In this document: piece by piece, positions 53,874 to 63,624 of the stretch
Layout: each line of letters begins with the position of its first letter
Numbering within the stretch: position 1 is the stretch's first letter
Assembly (NCBI RefSeq): GCF_002027705.1
Contig: NZ_MBTG01000009.1
Span: 1-64,000 of the forward strand
Length of the DNA: 64,000 nt
Direction of reading: 5' to 3'
DNA from: Paenibacillus ferrarius
GTDB taxonomy: Bacteria > Bacillota > Bacilli > Paenibacillales > NBRC-103111
Notes under the pieces: model-generated
The model's input: only the letters and a program-made list of their open reading frames with translations
What the model was told of the DNA's origin: nothing
Databases searched by the model: none
Program-made: the position numbers and the translations under genes

Positions 53874-54547
53874 ATGGCTTCTCTCCTCGGCAGCACATTG
53901 ATATCTTGGATATGAACCCGCTGCGGATACATCTCCGCCAAATGCAGATCATGCGTAACCGTTAGCAACGTGAGCTTCTCCGCTTCGCAAATATCCAGGA
54001 GCAATGTCATAATGTCTCCTGCTGTCTCCCAATCGAGACTGCCTGTAGGCTCATCAGCTAATATAAGATGCGGCTTCGTAATGATCGCCCTGATAATAGC
54101 AGCACGCTGCTGCTGCCCGCGAGACAACTCGGAGGGCAGATGATGCTGCCGATCTTTCAAACCAACTCTCTCAAACCAATAGTCTACTTGTTCCTTCATC
54201 ATCTTCTTCGACCAGCTTTGCGGCACGATCAATTCCACATTTTGTTTGGCGGTAAGGGATGAAATGAGATGGAAATCTTGAAAAATATAACCAACATGAT
54301 CCGCTCTGTAGCGGTCACGCTTGCTTTCCGAGTAAGTATGGAGCGGCAAGCCGTCCACCCATATTTCACCTTCATCCGGCGTCATCACACCGCTGATCAA
54401 GTGCAGCAGTGTGCTTTTCCCGCTGCCGCTCGGACCCATAAGTGCTAAACGTTCGCCTTGCTCTACATGCCAATTGGAAACTCTTAATATCGGCAAGCTT
54501 TTGCCATGCATCATGAAAGATTTGGAAACACCTTTGATATCGATCAT
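53870..54547 (-). CDS. ABC transporter ATP-binding protein, LolD/MacB type
   Basis: The 225-residue protein has Walker A GPSGSGKSTLLHLI, Q-loop region YIFQDFHLI, signature LSRGQQQRAAIIRAI and Walker B HLILADEPTGSLDWET. I start at the ATG at 54547 (MIDIKGVSKSF), with GGAGG 6 bases upstream. It is the first gene of the exporter operon (ATPase - permease - lipoprotein) and is separated from the upstream phosphatase by a terminator. Confidence 0.93.
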   Translation of the reverse strand: MIDIKGVSKSFMMHGKSLPILRVSNWHVEQGERLALMGPSGSGKSTLLHLISGVMTPDEGEIWVDGLPLHTYSESKRDRYRADHVGYIFQDFHLISSLTAKQNVELIVPQSWSKKMMKEQVDYWFERVGLKDRQHHLPSELSRGQQQRAAIIRAIITKPHLILADEPTGSLDWETAGDIMTLLLDICEAEKLTLLTVTHDLHLAEMYPQRVHIQDINVLPRREAI

Positions 54548-54570
54548 AACGATCCTCCGTCTCAATGCTC

Positions 54571-54616
54571 TTCAATAAGAAAAGAGGACAAGGGCATCAA
54601 AAACCCCTGTCCTTTC
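54571..54616 (-). terminator. Terminator after the alkaline phosphatase gene
   Basis: On the minus strand AAGGACAGGG pairs with CCCTTGTCCT (one bulge), followed by CTTTTCTTATT. Confidence 0.75.
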
Positions 54617-54631
54617 TTATCCTGCTATCTG

Positions 54632-56374
54632 TTAGTTTTTAACGATACGCTCATTGACGGAATCCCATGTGAAGCTTTTTCCAGTCAATTTATTAAAGGC
54701 TTCAAGCGGCAAGTAAAGCTTGCCATTATCCACATTTGCTGCGATTGTGCTTGCTGCGCCGTTCTCTGTAACAGCACCTGTTTCAACAAGTACGGTTAAT
54801 TTCTGGCTGTCTTTCGCAAGTACGACGGATTTCGTTGCTTCATCCCATGTTACTTTGATATCCAAAGCTTCAGCCAATGATTTCGCTGTAAATAGGGTTT
54901 TGTTATCGCGCGTTACTTTGAAAAGCGGGTACAAATATTTATCTTGCAATTCTTTCGTCGCTGCTGCCAAATCAGCACCAATCACTTTAGCTCCGCTTTT
55001 TGCAATATCCGTGTTGTCGACATCGCCTTTAACAAGGGAAGCAATCGGACCGTAAGCCCATACGCCAACGTCTACACCCGTGTGGCCATGACCTGTCCAA
55101 CCAACAGCTAGACGCTTGGATACAACGGCATTGTAACCGCCTGCGCGGCCGTAGGAAGAACCATCGCCTTTGAGGATCAAAGCAATTTCCTCATCGGACA
55201 AATCTGTGAAGCCGATGTTGTCTGCAACAATTTTACGAACATCGTCAGCCGTTTGTGCTGCTTTGAGAATCGCATCCAAGTACTCGTAGGAATGCTTTTG
55301 TTTGTTAAACAAATCTACATTCAATTCATAAACGTTATTGATACCCAAGGATAAGCCGCCTGTTTCGTGATCCGCTGTTACGACGACAGATGTGTTGCCG
55401 TCTTTTTTAGCGAAATCAACAAGTGTTTTGAACGTTGCATCCAACTCAAGCATCTCTTGAATATTAGCAGGAAGATCGTTCGCATGGCCTGAATGGTCGA
55501 TACGACCTTGCTCTACCATTAAGACAAATCCATTTTTATTTTGGGATAAAAGGTCAAGCGCTTTTTGCGTTAATTGCGGCAAGCTTGGCGTGCTTGCATC
55601 GCGGTCAAGTACATAAGGGATTTCATTAAGCGCGAAAAGTCCTAGTGCATTTCCAGCTGTAGCCGGGATTGCATCCAAACCGTTTTTATCATAAGCCGTT
55701 TTATAGCCTTTTGCTTCGAAGTCAGGAATGATGTTCTTGTCTGTGCGCTTGCCTTTATCATCTTTGGTAACAAAATTTACTTTACCGCCGCCGAATAAAA
55801 CATTAACACCGCTTGTTAAGTATTGCGAAGCAATGGCATTTTGGTTGCTGCGTTGACGAACATGGGAAGCCCAAACTGCCGGTGTTGCACCAACAATGCT
55901 GTCCGTTGTTACGAGTCCAGTAGCTTTTCCTTGCTTCATCGCGGCTTCAACAACGGATGCAAAAGGTTTAGCTACATCGCCGTTCGATACGCTGATCGCG
56001 TTATTGTACGTTTTATTTCCTGTCGAGAAAGCTGTTCCTGCTGCTGCAGAGTCTGTTACAGCTCCGGATTCGGATGTATAAGGTCCTGCTTGCGAATATG
56101 TAGTTGCTTTCCCCACGTAGTAACCGCCATCAAGCTCTAAACGATCTTTATTTAAAAACTTTTTGGAGTAATACCGAGCCGCGGTTACTTCAGCTGGGCC
56201 CATGCCGTCGCCGATAAGTACAATCAAGTTTTTGGATTGCGCTGCCGCTGGTGCTGCCGGTGCCGCTGGTGTCGTTGCTGTGGTTTCAGCTGCTGATGCC
56301 ACGCCCGCTACACTTAGAGCCAGTAAAGAAATCGATAAACCGGAACCCATGATTTGTTTCAAACTTTTTTTCAA
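54632..56374 (-). CDS. Secreted alkaline phosphatase with stalk domain
   Basis: The 580-residue protein has a signal peptide (SVAGVASA|AETT), an Ala/Pro linker and a complete alkaline phosphatase domain: metal and nucleophile motifs LIGDGMGPAEV and TDSAAAGTAFSTGNKTYN (Ser in DSAAAG), VEQGRIDHSGHAND, TADHETGG and TGHGHTGVDV. The last 90 residues (LFTAKSLAEALDIKVTWDE) form a copper amine oxidase N-domain-like stalk, like that of the GH26-type protein at 24966, probably for cell-wall attachment. It starts at the TTG at 56374, with GGAGGG 8 bases upstream. It releases phosphate from monoesters outside the cell. Confidence 0.92.
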   Translation of the reverse strand: MKKSLKQIMGSGLSISLLALSVAGVASAAETTATTPAAPAAPAAAQSKNLIVLIGDGMGPAEVTAARYYSKKFLNKDRLELDGGYYVGKATTYSQAGPYTSESGAVTDSAAAGTAFSTGNKTYNNAISVSNGDVAKPFASVVEAAMKQGKATGLVTTDSIVGATPAVWASHVRQRSNQNAIASQYLTSGVNVLFGGGKVNFVTKDDKGKRTDKNIIPDFEAKGYKTAYDKNGLDAIPATAGNALGLFALNEIPYVLDRDASTPSLPQLTQKALDLLSQNKNGFVLMVEQGRIDHSGHANDLPANIQEMLELDATFKTLVDFAKKDGNTSVVVTADHETGGLSLGINNVYELNVDLFNKQKHSYEYLDAILKAAQTADDVRKIVADNIGFTDLSDEEIALILKGDGSSYGRAGGYNAVVSKRLAVGWTGHGHTGVDVGVWAYGPIASLVKGDVDNTDIAKSGAKVIGADLAAATKELQDKYLYPLFKVTRDNKTLFTAKSLAEALDIKVTWDEATKSVVLAKDSQKLTVLVETGAVTENGAASTIAANVDNGKLYLPLEAFNKLTGKSFTWDSVNERIVKN

Positions 56375-56503
56375 GATGTATTCCCTCCAAAAATAGTATT
56401 TCACCTTCTCTAGCATAATACTCAGAGATTAACAGGACGTCATAGGAACATATGCGCAATGTAAAATATTACAACATTTATTTGCGGAATGTTAATACAA
56501 CGC

Positions 56504-56568
56504 AAAAAAACATCCCGATAGCAAGCGTCTGACAGATGGCATCTGTTAACGGCTTACTATGGAATGTT
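56504..56568 (-). terminator. Terminator of the hrcA-dnaJ operon
   Basis: A long imperfect stem starts with AACAT-CC and contains an inner ACAGATG-C-CATCTGT. It is followed on the minus strand by TTTTTTT. It lies about 18 bases past the dnaJ stop. Confidence 0.75.
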
Positions 56569-56585
56569 TGCTGAAATTCAAGAGA

Positions 56586-57704
56586 TTAATCGCCCAAAAA
56601 GGCTCTTTTCATACGTTCAAAAATAGATTGATTCTGCTCATGCGTATGCTCGCCGCTTTGCTTGCCGAACTGACGAAGCAGATCCTTCTGATCCTCGCTC
56701 AGATTCGTTGGCGTCATAACGATGACTTTCACGTGTTGATCGCCTTGACCAAATCCACGAAGATGCGGAACGCCTTTGCCTTTCAAGCGGAAATACGTAT
56801 CCGTCTGCGTACCGGCCGGAATTTTGAGTTTAACCTTCTCGGTCAGAGTAGGAATCTCAATTTCATCACCTAGCGCAGCCTGCATGAAAGTTAAAGGAAC
56901 TTCACAATACACATCATTGCCTTCACGCTCGAAGAATTCATGTGATTTCACACGGATGACGACATAGAGATCGCCGGCAGGGCCGCCGCGCGTACCGCCT
57001 TCACCTTCGCCAGAAACGCGAAGCTGTGCGCCATCGTCAACACCGGCAGGAATTTTAATATGAATCGTGCGCTGCTTTTTCACTTTGCCAGCACCATGAC
57101 ACGTTCCACATTTCTCTTTGATAATCTTGCCTTGACCGTTACAAGTTGAACATACACGACGGTTCACGATACGACCGAATGCTGTATTCTGCACAACTTC
57201 CTGTTGTCCGCTGCCATGACAGGTTCCGCAGGTTTCCGGTTTCGTACCAGGCTTAGCGCCGCTTCCGCTGCACGTATCGCAATTCTCTGTTCGCGGAATA
57301 TGAATATCGGTTTCTTTCCCGAAAATCGCTTCCTTGAATTCAATGGTCATCGTATACTGCAGATCGTTGCCACGCTGAGGCGCATTCGGATTGCGACGGT
57401 TTCCACCGCCTCCGCCGCCAAAGAACATATCAAAAATATCGCCAAAGCCGCCGCTAAAGTCTTGACCGCCGCCCATGCCTTGATTAGGGTCCACATGACC
57501 GAAGCGGTCATATTGAGCTTTCTTCTGATCATCGCTGAGGACATCGTATGCGTCTTTCGCTTCTTTGAATTTATCTTCCGCATCTGCGGCTTTGTTCACG
57601 TCAGGGTGATACTGACGTGCCATTTTACGATAAGCCTTCTTAATTTCATCTGGCGAAGCATCCTTGCCTAAACCAAGGACCTCATAATAATCACGTTTAC
57701 TCAT
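56586..57704 (-). CDS. dnaJ: Chaperone DnaJ
   Basis: The 372-residue protein is a complete type I DnaJ: J domain with HPD (QYHPDVNK), Gly/Phe-rich linker with GGGGGG, four CxxCxGxG zinc motifs (about residues 145-210) and the C-terminal substrate domains. It stimulates DnaK ATPase and delivers clients. GGGAG precedes the ATG. It is separated from dnaK by 138 bases that hold a strong hairpin. Confidence 0.96.
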   Translation of the reverse strand: MSKRDYYEVLGLGKDASPDEIKKAYRKMARQYHPDVNKAADAEDKFKEAKDAYDVLSDDQKKAQYDRFGHVDPNQGMGGGQDFSGGFGDIFDMFFGGGGGGNRRNPNAPQRGNDLQYTMTIEFKEAIFGKETDIHIPRTENCDTCSGSGAKPGTKPETCGTCHGSGQQEVVQNTAFGRIVNRRVCSTCNGQGKIIKEKCGTCHGAGKVKKQRTIHIKIPAGVDDGAQLRVSGEGEGGTRGGPAGDLYVVIRVKSHEFFEREGNDVYCEVPLTFMQAALGDEIEIPTLTEKVKLKIPAGTQTDTYFRLKGKGVPHLRGFGQGDQHVKVIVMTPTNLSEDQKDLLRQFGKQSGEHTHEQNQSIFERMKRAFLGD

Positions 57705-57738
57705 TGTTCCACTCCCATGTTCAAGACTACAAACGGAA

Positions 57739-57775
57739 AGTCAAAGCCACGGAGAGACTCCGGACGGCTTTGACT
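57739..57775 (-). promoter_or_regulatory. Hairpin between dnaK and dnaJ
   Basis: AGTCAAAGCC pairs perfectly with GGCTTTGACT, and CGGAG with CTCCG inside, without a T-tract. It may cut down read-through into dnaJ or stabilise the upstream dnaK message. Confidence 0.65.
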
Positions 57776-57842
57776 TATTCGTTTTCATTCAAATAAGTGT
57801 TTAAAAAGCTGACTTCTTAAACGTCCTTACTCTAGAATATGT

Positions 57843-59681
57843 TTATTTTTTTTGATCGTCAACCACTTCATAATCAGCGTCAACAACATTTTCTCTGCCT
57901 TTAGGAGCATCGTTTCCGCCAGCATCGCCATCAGGACCTTGTGCCGCAGACGCTTGCTCATACAGCTTCACAGAAAGTTGTTGAATGACTTCCGTCAACT
58001 CTTCCGTCGCTTTTTTGATTGCTTCGAGTTCGTTGCCAGCCAGTGCAGCTGTCACTTTCTCTTTGGCAGCATTCGCTTTGTCGATCTCGCCTTGGTCTAC
58101 TTTATCGCCAAGATCCTTGATCGTTTTGTCAACGGAGTATACAAGTTGGTCAGCTTCGTTGCGAGCTTCTACAAGCTCTTTGCGAACGCGATCTTCCTCA
58201 GCATGAGCTTCAGCGTCTTTCACCATTTGCTCAACTTCTGCATCGCTCAAACCGCTGGAAGAAGTGATTGTGATTTTTTGGCTTTTGCCTGTTCCTTTAT
58301 CCAAAGCGGATACGTTAACGATACCGTTGGCATCGATATCGAAGCTAACTTCGATTTGCGGTACGCCGCGTGGAGCCGGAGGAATATCACCAAGCATGAA
58401 ACGGCCCAGTGTTTTGTTGCCGCTAGCCATGGAGCGCTCACCTTGAAGCACGTGAATCTCAACGCTTGTTTGGTTATCTGCATAAGTGGAGTACACTTGT
58501 GATTTGGTTGTAGGAATAGTTGTGTTGCGGTCGATCATTTTCGTGAATACGCCGCCTGCAGTTTCGATACCAAGGGAAAGTGGCGTTACGTCAAGAAGAA
58601 CAACGTCTTTCACTTCACCTGTTAATACGCCAGCTTGAACAGCTGCGCCAAGTGCAACAACTTCATCTGGGTTAACGCCTTTATGCGGCTCTTTGCCGAT
58701 CAATTTTTTGATCGCTTCAACAACAGCCGGAATACGTGTGGATCCACCGACAAGAACAACTTTGTCGATTTGGCTTGTGGACAAGCCGGAATCTGTCAAC
58801 GCTTGGCGAGTTGGTCCAAGTGTTCTTTCTACAAGTCCAGCGGAAATCTCTTCGAATTTCGCGCGAGTCAGGTTAAGCTCCAAATGCTGAGGAACGCCGT
58901 CAGCTACCGTGATGAACGGAAGGGAAACCGTCGTTGTCAGAACACCGGAAAGTTCTTTTTTCGCTTTTTCCGCAGCATCTTTCAAACGTTGTACAGCTGC
59001 TTTATCTTTGCTAAGGTCAATGCCTTGTTCTTTTTTGAATTCAGCTACGAGGTAATCGATGATGACTTGGTCAAAATCGTCTCCTCCTAGTTTGTTGTCT
59101 CCGCTTGTCGCTTTAACTTCGAAGAAGCCATCGCCAAGTTCAAGGATGGATACGTCAAATGTACCGCCACCAAGGTCATAAACAAGAATTGTTTGGTCTT
59201 CTGTTTTCTCCAAACCGTAAGCAAGTGCTGCTGCTGTTGGCTCATTGACAATACGAAGAACTTCCAGACCGGCAATTTTACCCGCATCTTTGGTTGCTTG
59301 ACGTTGGCTGTCATTGAAATAAGCAGGAACCGTGATTACCGCTTGCGTAACTGTTTGGCCAAGGTAAGCTTCAGCATCAGCTTTCAGCTTTTGCAAAATA
59401 ATCGCAGAAATCTCTTGTGGCGTGTAATCTTTGCCATCAATGTTTTCTTTGTGGTTCGTACCAATGTGACGCTTGATGGAGCTGATTGTTTTGTCTGGGT
59501 TTGTGATCGCTTGACGTTTGGCTGTTTCACCAACAACGCGCTCGCCATCTTTTTTGAAACCAACGACAGAAGGGGTTGTACGATTACCTTCCGGGTTCGG
59601 AATTACGACGGCTTCGCCGCCTTCCATTACGGCAACGCAAGAATTTGTTGTACCTAAGTCAATACCAATTACTTTACTCAT
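57843..59681 (-). CDS. dnaK: Chaperone DnaK (Hsp70)
   Basis: The 612-residue protein has the Hsp70 ATPase domain ([45 protein letters not shown]), the linker [14 protein letters not shown], the substrate domain and a helical lid ending in the acidic EEVVDD-like tail. The length is normal for Bacillales. AAAGGAGG precedes the ATG. It works with GrpE and DnaJ from the same operon. Confidence 0.97.
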   Translation of the reverse strand: MSKVIGIDLGTTNSCVAVMEGGEAVVIPNPEGNRTTPSVVGFKKDGERVVGETAKRQAITNPDKTISSIKRHIGTNHKENIDGKDYTPQEISAIILQKLKADAEAYLGQTVTQAVITVPAYFNDSQRQATKDAGKIAGLEVLRIVNEPTAAALAYGLEKTEDQTILVYDLGGGTFDVSILELGDGFFEVKATSGDNKLGGDDFDQVIIDYLVAEFKKEQGIDLSKDKAAVQRLKDAAEKAKKELSGVLTTTVSLPFITVADGVPQHLELNLTRAKFEEISAGLVERTLGPTRQALTDSGLSTSQIDKVVLVGGSTRIPAVVEAIKKLIGKEPHKGVNPDEVVALGAAVQAGVLTGEVKDVVLLDVTPLSLGIETAGGVFTKMIDRNTTIPTTKSQVYSTYADNQTSVEIHVLQGERSMASGNKTLGRFMLGDIPPAPRGVPQIEVSFDIDANGIVNVSALDKGTGKSQKITITSSSGLSDAEVEQMVKDAEAHAEEDRVRKELVEARNEADQLVYSVDKTIKDLGDKVDQGEIDKANAAKEKVTAALAGNELEAIKKATEELTEVIQQLSVKLYEQASAAQGPDGDAGGNDAPKGRENVVDADYEVVDDQKK

Positions 59682-59748
59682 GTTAAAGCTGCCTCCTTTT
59701 GCTCCTGGGGAACATATTGGTTATTTGTAATTTTAATTAATAAGATCT

Positions 59749-60318
59749 TTAGACGCTGACCTTGACCATGGCTGGTCGGATGACTTTATCTTTAAGCATG
59801 TAGCCTTTTTGCAGTTCTTCCACGACGATACCTTCTTCATGCTCATCGGATTCAACCTGCATAACCGCTTGATGGAACTCCGGATTGAACGGGTGACCTA
59901 CGGATTCGATACGCTTAAGCCCTTCTGCGGTTAGCAGTTGATCGATTCCACGGTACGTCATATCCAAGCCTTTCACCAATGCGTCGAAATCCTTCGTCTC
60001 TTTGCTTGAAGACAGCGCGCGATCGAAGTTATCTACAATCGGCAAAAGCTGTTCAATCAATTTAAGCGAAGCGTATTTCGCGAAATCTTCCTTCTCCGCT
60101 CTAGCGCGGCGGCGGAAGTTGTCGAAGTCCGCTTGAACGCGTAATAAACGCTGATAGTTTTCTTCGGCTTGCACACGCGCCGCTTCCAATTCGCTAACTT
60201 CTTTCACTTCTTCAGAAGCTTCTGTTTGCGAATCTTGAGCCGTTGTTTCTTGCTCACCTTCGGCTGCGTATGTAGTGTTTACATCTTGCTCGGCTGTTTT
60301 GTTATCTCCAGTACTCAA
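59749..60318 (-). CDS. grpE: Nucleotide exchange factor GrpE
   Basis: The 189-residue protein has an acidic disordered N-terminus (to about 40), a long helix (ELEAARVQAEENYQRLLRVQ) and the C-terminal beta domain with HQAVMQVESDEHEEG and GYMLKDKVIRPAMVKV. It speeds ADP release from DnaK. It starts with TTG (60318) after GGAGGTGA. Confidence 0.95.
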   Translation of the reverse strand: MSTGDNKTAEQDVNTTYAAEGEQETTAQDSQTEASEEVKEVSELEAARVQAEENYQRLLRVQADFDNFRRRARAEKEDFAKYASLKLIEQLLPIVDNFDRALSSSKETKDFDALVKGLDMTYRGIDQLLTAEGLKRIESVGHPFNPEFHQAVMQVESDEHEEGIVVEELQKGYMLKDKVIRPAMVKVSV

Positions 60319-60378
60319 TTGTCCTTCACCTCCTAAACATAATACAACATATTCTCTCTAACGTCAGTTTGCCCAGCT

Positions 60379-61923
60379 TTAGGCCTCTTCAAAAGGCTGT
60401 TTCATCTTGATTACTGTATGAATACGCAGTACAGCAGCTGCGACCTCTCCTGCTGCTTGCAAGGCGTGAATCTTAACGTCTGCCGGATCTACGATACCCG
60501 CATGGACGAAATCCGTCACTTGACCGGTATCGCAGTCAATGCCGAGGCTGTCCGTGCTAAGCGCTAGCTGCGCCGCTTTCAGCTCTTCGACCTTTTCCAG
60601 TGGATTGTAGCCTGCATTCACAACGATTTGTGCCAGCGGCTTGCGCAGTGCCCCCGCAACAGCGGCAACACCGAAGCCTTCCATGCCCTTCATCGTCTCG
60701 CGGGCGCGCTCCAAATCATGGGCGACTGCCATCTCCGCGGCGCCGCCTCCTGGCAAGTACCCGCCGCGGACGGCGGCCTGTACGGCCGAAGCCGCATCCT
60801 TCGCGATGCGCGAGCGCTCATGCGCCGCTTCGCGCGTTGCGGCGCCGACGATCACGGTCACGTGCTGATCGCCGTGACCGCCGGCAACGCGCACGCGCTC
60901 CAGCCGCTCATCGTACGCGGCATAGCCCGCGCTCCCAAGCGCGGCCCCCAGCTCCGGCGCGCTCTTGCGCAGCGCCGTGCGCCGCACCGGCCTAGCGCCG
61001 GTGTGCTCGCTCAGCAGCTGCAGGTCCCGGCGGGACAGCCGCTGCAGCACGAGAATGCCATGGTCGGAGCAGAACTGCTCCGCCTCCGGATCAACCCCGC
61101 GGTCTGAAGCAATCAGACCGACGCCAAGCTCCTGCAGCAACCCGAGGCTGCTGCGGAACTGCTCCCGCAGCTGCATGTAGCGCTGGAAGCCTGCCTCGGT
61201 GACCAGCGATTCCTCGCTGACCGCCTCAGGCTCCAAGGCGTCATGCAGCACGAGGATGCGGACATCTCGCCGCGCTTCCTCATCGAGATGCAGGTTCATC
61301 GGCTTCTGGTTCAGCAGAATGCCGGTCCATACCTCGCTGCTCGCCTCTTCGTGGGCGAGCACACTGTCCGCGAAACGATAGCCGTCTTCGCGAAGCTTGG
61401 CCTCACCGACGGCTTCGGCAGCTTGAATGATGAGCCCGGCGATATCCGCCTGCTCCCTGCCTGCCGTAATCGCAATGCGCTTCAGCGCATTGTCACTCAA
61501 GCTCTCAATGGCGCGGCTGCGTCCTTGCAAGCTTGTCACCGCCAGCTCGATGCCTTGCAGCATCCCGCTGACGACCTTCGCTACCGGCACGCCGCGCGTC
61601 ACTTGAGCGACGCCTTCCTGTACGAGTGCGCCTGCAAGCACCGTTGCGGTTGTTGTTCCGTCGCCAATCTGCCGCTGCTGGCTTCGGGCTACTTGAATCA
61701 TCAGCCTTGCTGCGGGATGCGTGACATCCATCTTTTCCAAAATGGTTACCCCATCATTGGTAATGATCACTTCACCCTGCCCGCCTACCAGCATCGTGTC
61801 CAGCCCTTTAGGACCAAGGGTGCCTTCGACCGCGGAGCAAATGGCTCTTACTGCTGCTGCGTTATTAACGAGCGTCGAATAACGTTCTTCGCCCTCGCTG
61901 TGAATCGTCTTATTTACGCTCAT
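60379..61923 (-). CDS. Archaeal-like (thermosome-type, group III) chaperonin
   Basis: The 514-residue protein is a Cpn60/TCP-1 family chaperonin but not GroEL. The equatorial motifs are EGTLGPKGLDTML, TNDGVTILEKMDVTHPAARL and QRQIGDGTTTATVLAGALV (D88). MDVxHPAA is typical of thermosome and TCP-1 proteins. The apical part (about 195-360) is poorly like GroEL, and the C-terminus lacks a GGM tail. It lies between hrcA and grpE and its start overlaps the hrcA stop (ATGA). Archaeal-like chaperonins within the dnaK operon have been described in some Firmicutes (group III). Parts of the gene (60640-61240) are very GC-rich. Confidence 0.88.
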   Translation of the reverse strand: MSVNKTIHSEGEERYSTLVNNAAAVRAICSAVEGTLGPKGLDTMLVGGQGEVIITNDGVTILEKMDVTHPAARLMIQVARSQQRQIGDGTTTATVLAGALVQEGVAQVTRGVPVAKVVSGMLQGIELAVTSLQGRSRAIESLSDNALKRIAITAGREQADIAGLIIQAAEAVGEAKLREDGYRFADSVLAHEEASSEVWTGILLNQKPMNLHLDEEARRDVRILVLHDALEPEAVSEESLVTEAGFQRYMQLREQFRSSLGLLQELGVGLIASDRGVDPEAEQFCSDHGILVLQRLSRRDLQLLSEHTGARPVRRTALRKSAPELGAALGSAGYAAYDERLERVRVAGGHGDQHVTVIVGAATREAAHERSRIAKDAASAVQAAVRGGYLPGGGAAEMAVAHDLERARETMKGMEGFGVAAVAGALRKPLAQIVVNAGYNPLEKVEELKAAQLALSTDSLGIDCDTGQVTDFVHAGIVDPADVKIHALQAAGEVAAAVLRIHTVIKMKQPFEEA

Positions 61924-62948
61924 TTGCCATACCAGCGCCCGAGCACAATTTCCAGGTGTTTGGACAAATGAGCCATCAAATTAATAACTCTTCCATATTC
62001 CATTCGCGTTGGTCCTAGTATCCCTATCGTACCTAGCGGCTGACCGCTAATCGAATAGGAGGCTGTTATTAAGCTGCAGTTATTGATAGCTTCAATACTA
62101 TTTTCGGCACCGATTTTGATCTCAATGCCTTCATTGGACGGTGTAAACAATTTGATGAGCGTAGGAGCTTCTTCCAAGAGATCGAAAATGCTTTTAACTT
62201 TCTCCACGTCTTTAAACTCTGGTTGAGTCAGCATATTCGTCATCCCGCTTAGGAAGACACGATCTTTCTCATCACTCTGCAGCACGCTTTCGATCACGGC
62301 CAGCAGCTCTTGATACCCGTTCACATATTTGCCTAATTCTTCAGAAATTTCATTGTAAAGCCTAGATTTAAACTGAATCAGCGGCACGTTCTGGAGTCTT
62401 GCGTTCAGAAGGTTGACGACCTTTTCAATTTCAGACATCTTAATGCCTTCTGGAATCGTCACGGTTTTGTTCTCTACATGGCCCGTATTCATGACAATGA
62501 TAGCAACCGCGGTTGTATCCGAAAGCGGGATAATCTGCAAATGCTTCAGTGTCGTACTGAACACCTCGGGCCCGAGCACAATCGACGTATAATTCGTAAG
62601 GCTGGAGAGCATTCCGGCGACATGCTGGATCACGCCTTCCATCTCTTGAATCCGCTCGGCAAAAGCACCCTTCATCGAGTCCAAATCATTCTCATGCAAA
62701 GCACCATGCTGCATCAAGTGATCGACATAATAGCGATAACCTTTGTGTGAGGGAATGCGGCCTGCAGACGTATGCGGCTGCTCCAGGTAGCCCATCTCTT
62801 CGAGATCGGACATTTCGTTACGAATCGTTGCCGGACTGAATCCAACATTGCCCCGTTTTGAAATACTTCGTGAACCAATCGGTTCAGCTGAACGAACATA
62901 ATCATCAATGATAGCACTTAAAATCATACGCTGGCGTTCTGTCAGCAT
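61920..62948 (-). CDS. hrcA: Heat-inducible transcription repressor HrcA
   Basis: The 342-residue protein has the N-terminal winged helix (LTERQRMILSAIIDDYVRSA; ATIRNEMSDLEEMGYLEQPH) and the GAF-like dimerisation part. HrcA binds CIRCE and is folded by a chaperonin, so heat titration frees the promoter. I start at the ATG at 62948, with GAGGAGGGG 7 bases upstream; a TTG at 62951 is also in frame. Its end overlaps the chaperonin start by 4 bases. Confidence 0.95.
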   Translation of the reverse strand: MLTERQRMILSAIIDDYVRSAEPIGSRSISKRGNVGFSPATIRNEMSDLEEMGYLEQPHTSAGRIPSHKGYRYYVDHLMQHGALHENDLDSMKGAFAERIQEMEGVIQHVAGMLSSLTNYTSIVLGPEVFSTTLKHLQIIPLSDTTAVAIIVMNTGHVENKTVTIPEGIKMSEIEKVVNLLNARLQNVPLIQFKSRLYNEISEELGKYVNGYQELLAVIESVLQSDEKDRVFLSGMTNMLTQPEFKDVEKVKSIFDLLEEAPTLIKLFTPSNEGIEIKIGAENSIEAINNCSLITASYSISGQPLGTIGILGPTRMEYGRVINLMAHLSKHLEIVLGRWYGK

Positions 62949-62990
62949 CAAGTACCCCTCCTCTTCACAAATCGCTATTGTCCACTTTCG

Positions 62991-63017
62991 TTAGCACTCG
63001 TATTTAGTGAGTGCTAA
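62991..63017 (-). promoter_or_regulatory. CIRCE operator of the hrcA operon
   Basis: TTAGCACTC-N9-GAGTGCTAA is a perfect match to the HrcA operator, 43 bases before the hrcA start. It places all five heat-shock genes under HrcA. Confidence 0.97.
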
Positions 63018-63025
63018 TTCCTAAT

Positions 63026-63053
63026 ACAAAAATAACAGACCCTAAGGTCTGTT
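63026..63053 (-). terminator. Terminator of the acetyltransferase gene
   Basis: AACAGACC pairs with GGTCTGTT over 8 bp with a 4-base loop, followed on the minus strand by ATTTTTGT. It lies 6 bases past the stop and just upstream of CIRCE. Confidence 0.8.
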
Positions 63054-63059
63054 GTCAAG

Positions 63060-63539
63060 TCAATCCAAACGTTTAAGTACGGCGATTTCATCGCAGCAGT
63101 ACTGTTTTTTGCAATGCATGCAATCTTTCCAAACCTTCTCTGGAAAAATCTCTTTTGGTACAAGGGTAAAGCCGTTTTTTTGGAAAAAAGCAACCTCATA
63201 CGTGAGTGCCATCACTTTCTTAATCCCTTGGCTCCTCGCGTCTTCAACTAGGAAATCTACAAGCTTGCCGCCAATGCCTTGCCCCTTGTAGCCTTGGGTC
63301 ATCCCCAGCGAGCGGATCTCGACTAGATCTGGCCCAAGCCTGGTCAAGGAGCCGCAGCCGATAAGCAGCCCATCGTATTCGGCGACAACGAAGGTATCAA
63401 TCTGATCCTCCAGCATCTCCTTGCTGCGAGGCAGCATGATTCCCTGTTTGGCATAGCCTTGTATAATGTCAAAAAGCTTATCTATGTCGCTCATAGATGC
63501 TTTTCTTACGGACACTGTCGTTGATGAATTCACGGTCAT
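63060..63539 (-). CDS. GNAT N-acetyltransferase, amino-acid (ArgA-like) type
   Basis: The 159-residue protein is a single GNAT domain. The acetyl-CoA loop is GYKGQGIGGKLVDFL, preceded by EIRSLGMTQ. The C-terminus CMHCKKQYCCDEIAV is cysteine-rich. Length and the IQGYAKQGIMLPRS opening resemble stand-alone ArgA-type enzymes that acetylate glutamate as the first step of arginine synthesis. The ARG-box-like site in its promoter supports this. Start ATG 63539 has only a weak GGTGG before it. Confidence 0.8.
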   Translation of the reverse strand: MTVNSSTTVSVRKASMSDIDKLFDIIQGYAKQGIMLPRSKEMLEDQIDTFVVAEYDGLLIGCGSLTRLGPDLVEIRSLGMTQGYKGQGIGGKLVDFLVEDARSQGIKKVMALTYEVAFFQKNGFTLVPKEIFPEKVWKDCMHCKKQYCCDEIAVLKRLD

Positions 63540-63624
63540 CCCACCAATCGTTACAAAAATGCATAAAATCCATGCTAGCTTCCGAGAGACCTTACGGGTC
63601 TACCGCGGCAGCACTAGTGGATTC

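Noticed and set aside
60600..61971. Several plus-strand ORFs over the chaperonin gene
   Set aside because: Shadows of the GC-rich region; the chaperonin ATP-binding motifs are intact on the minus strand.
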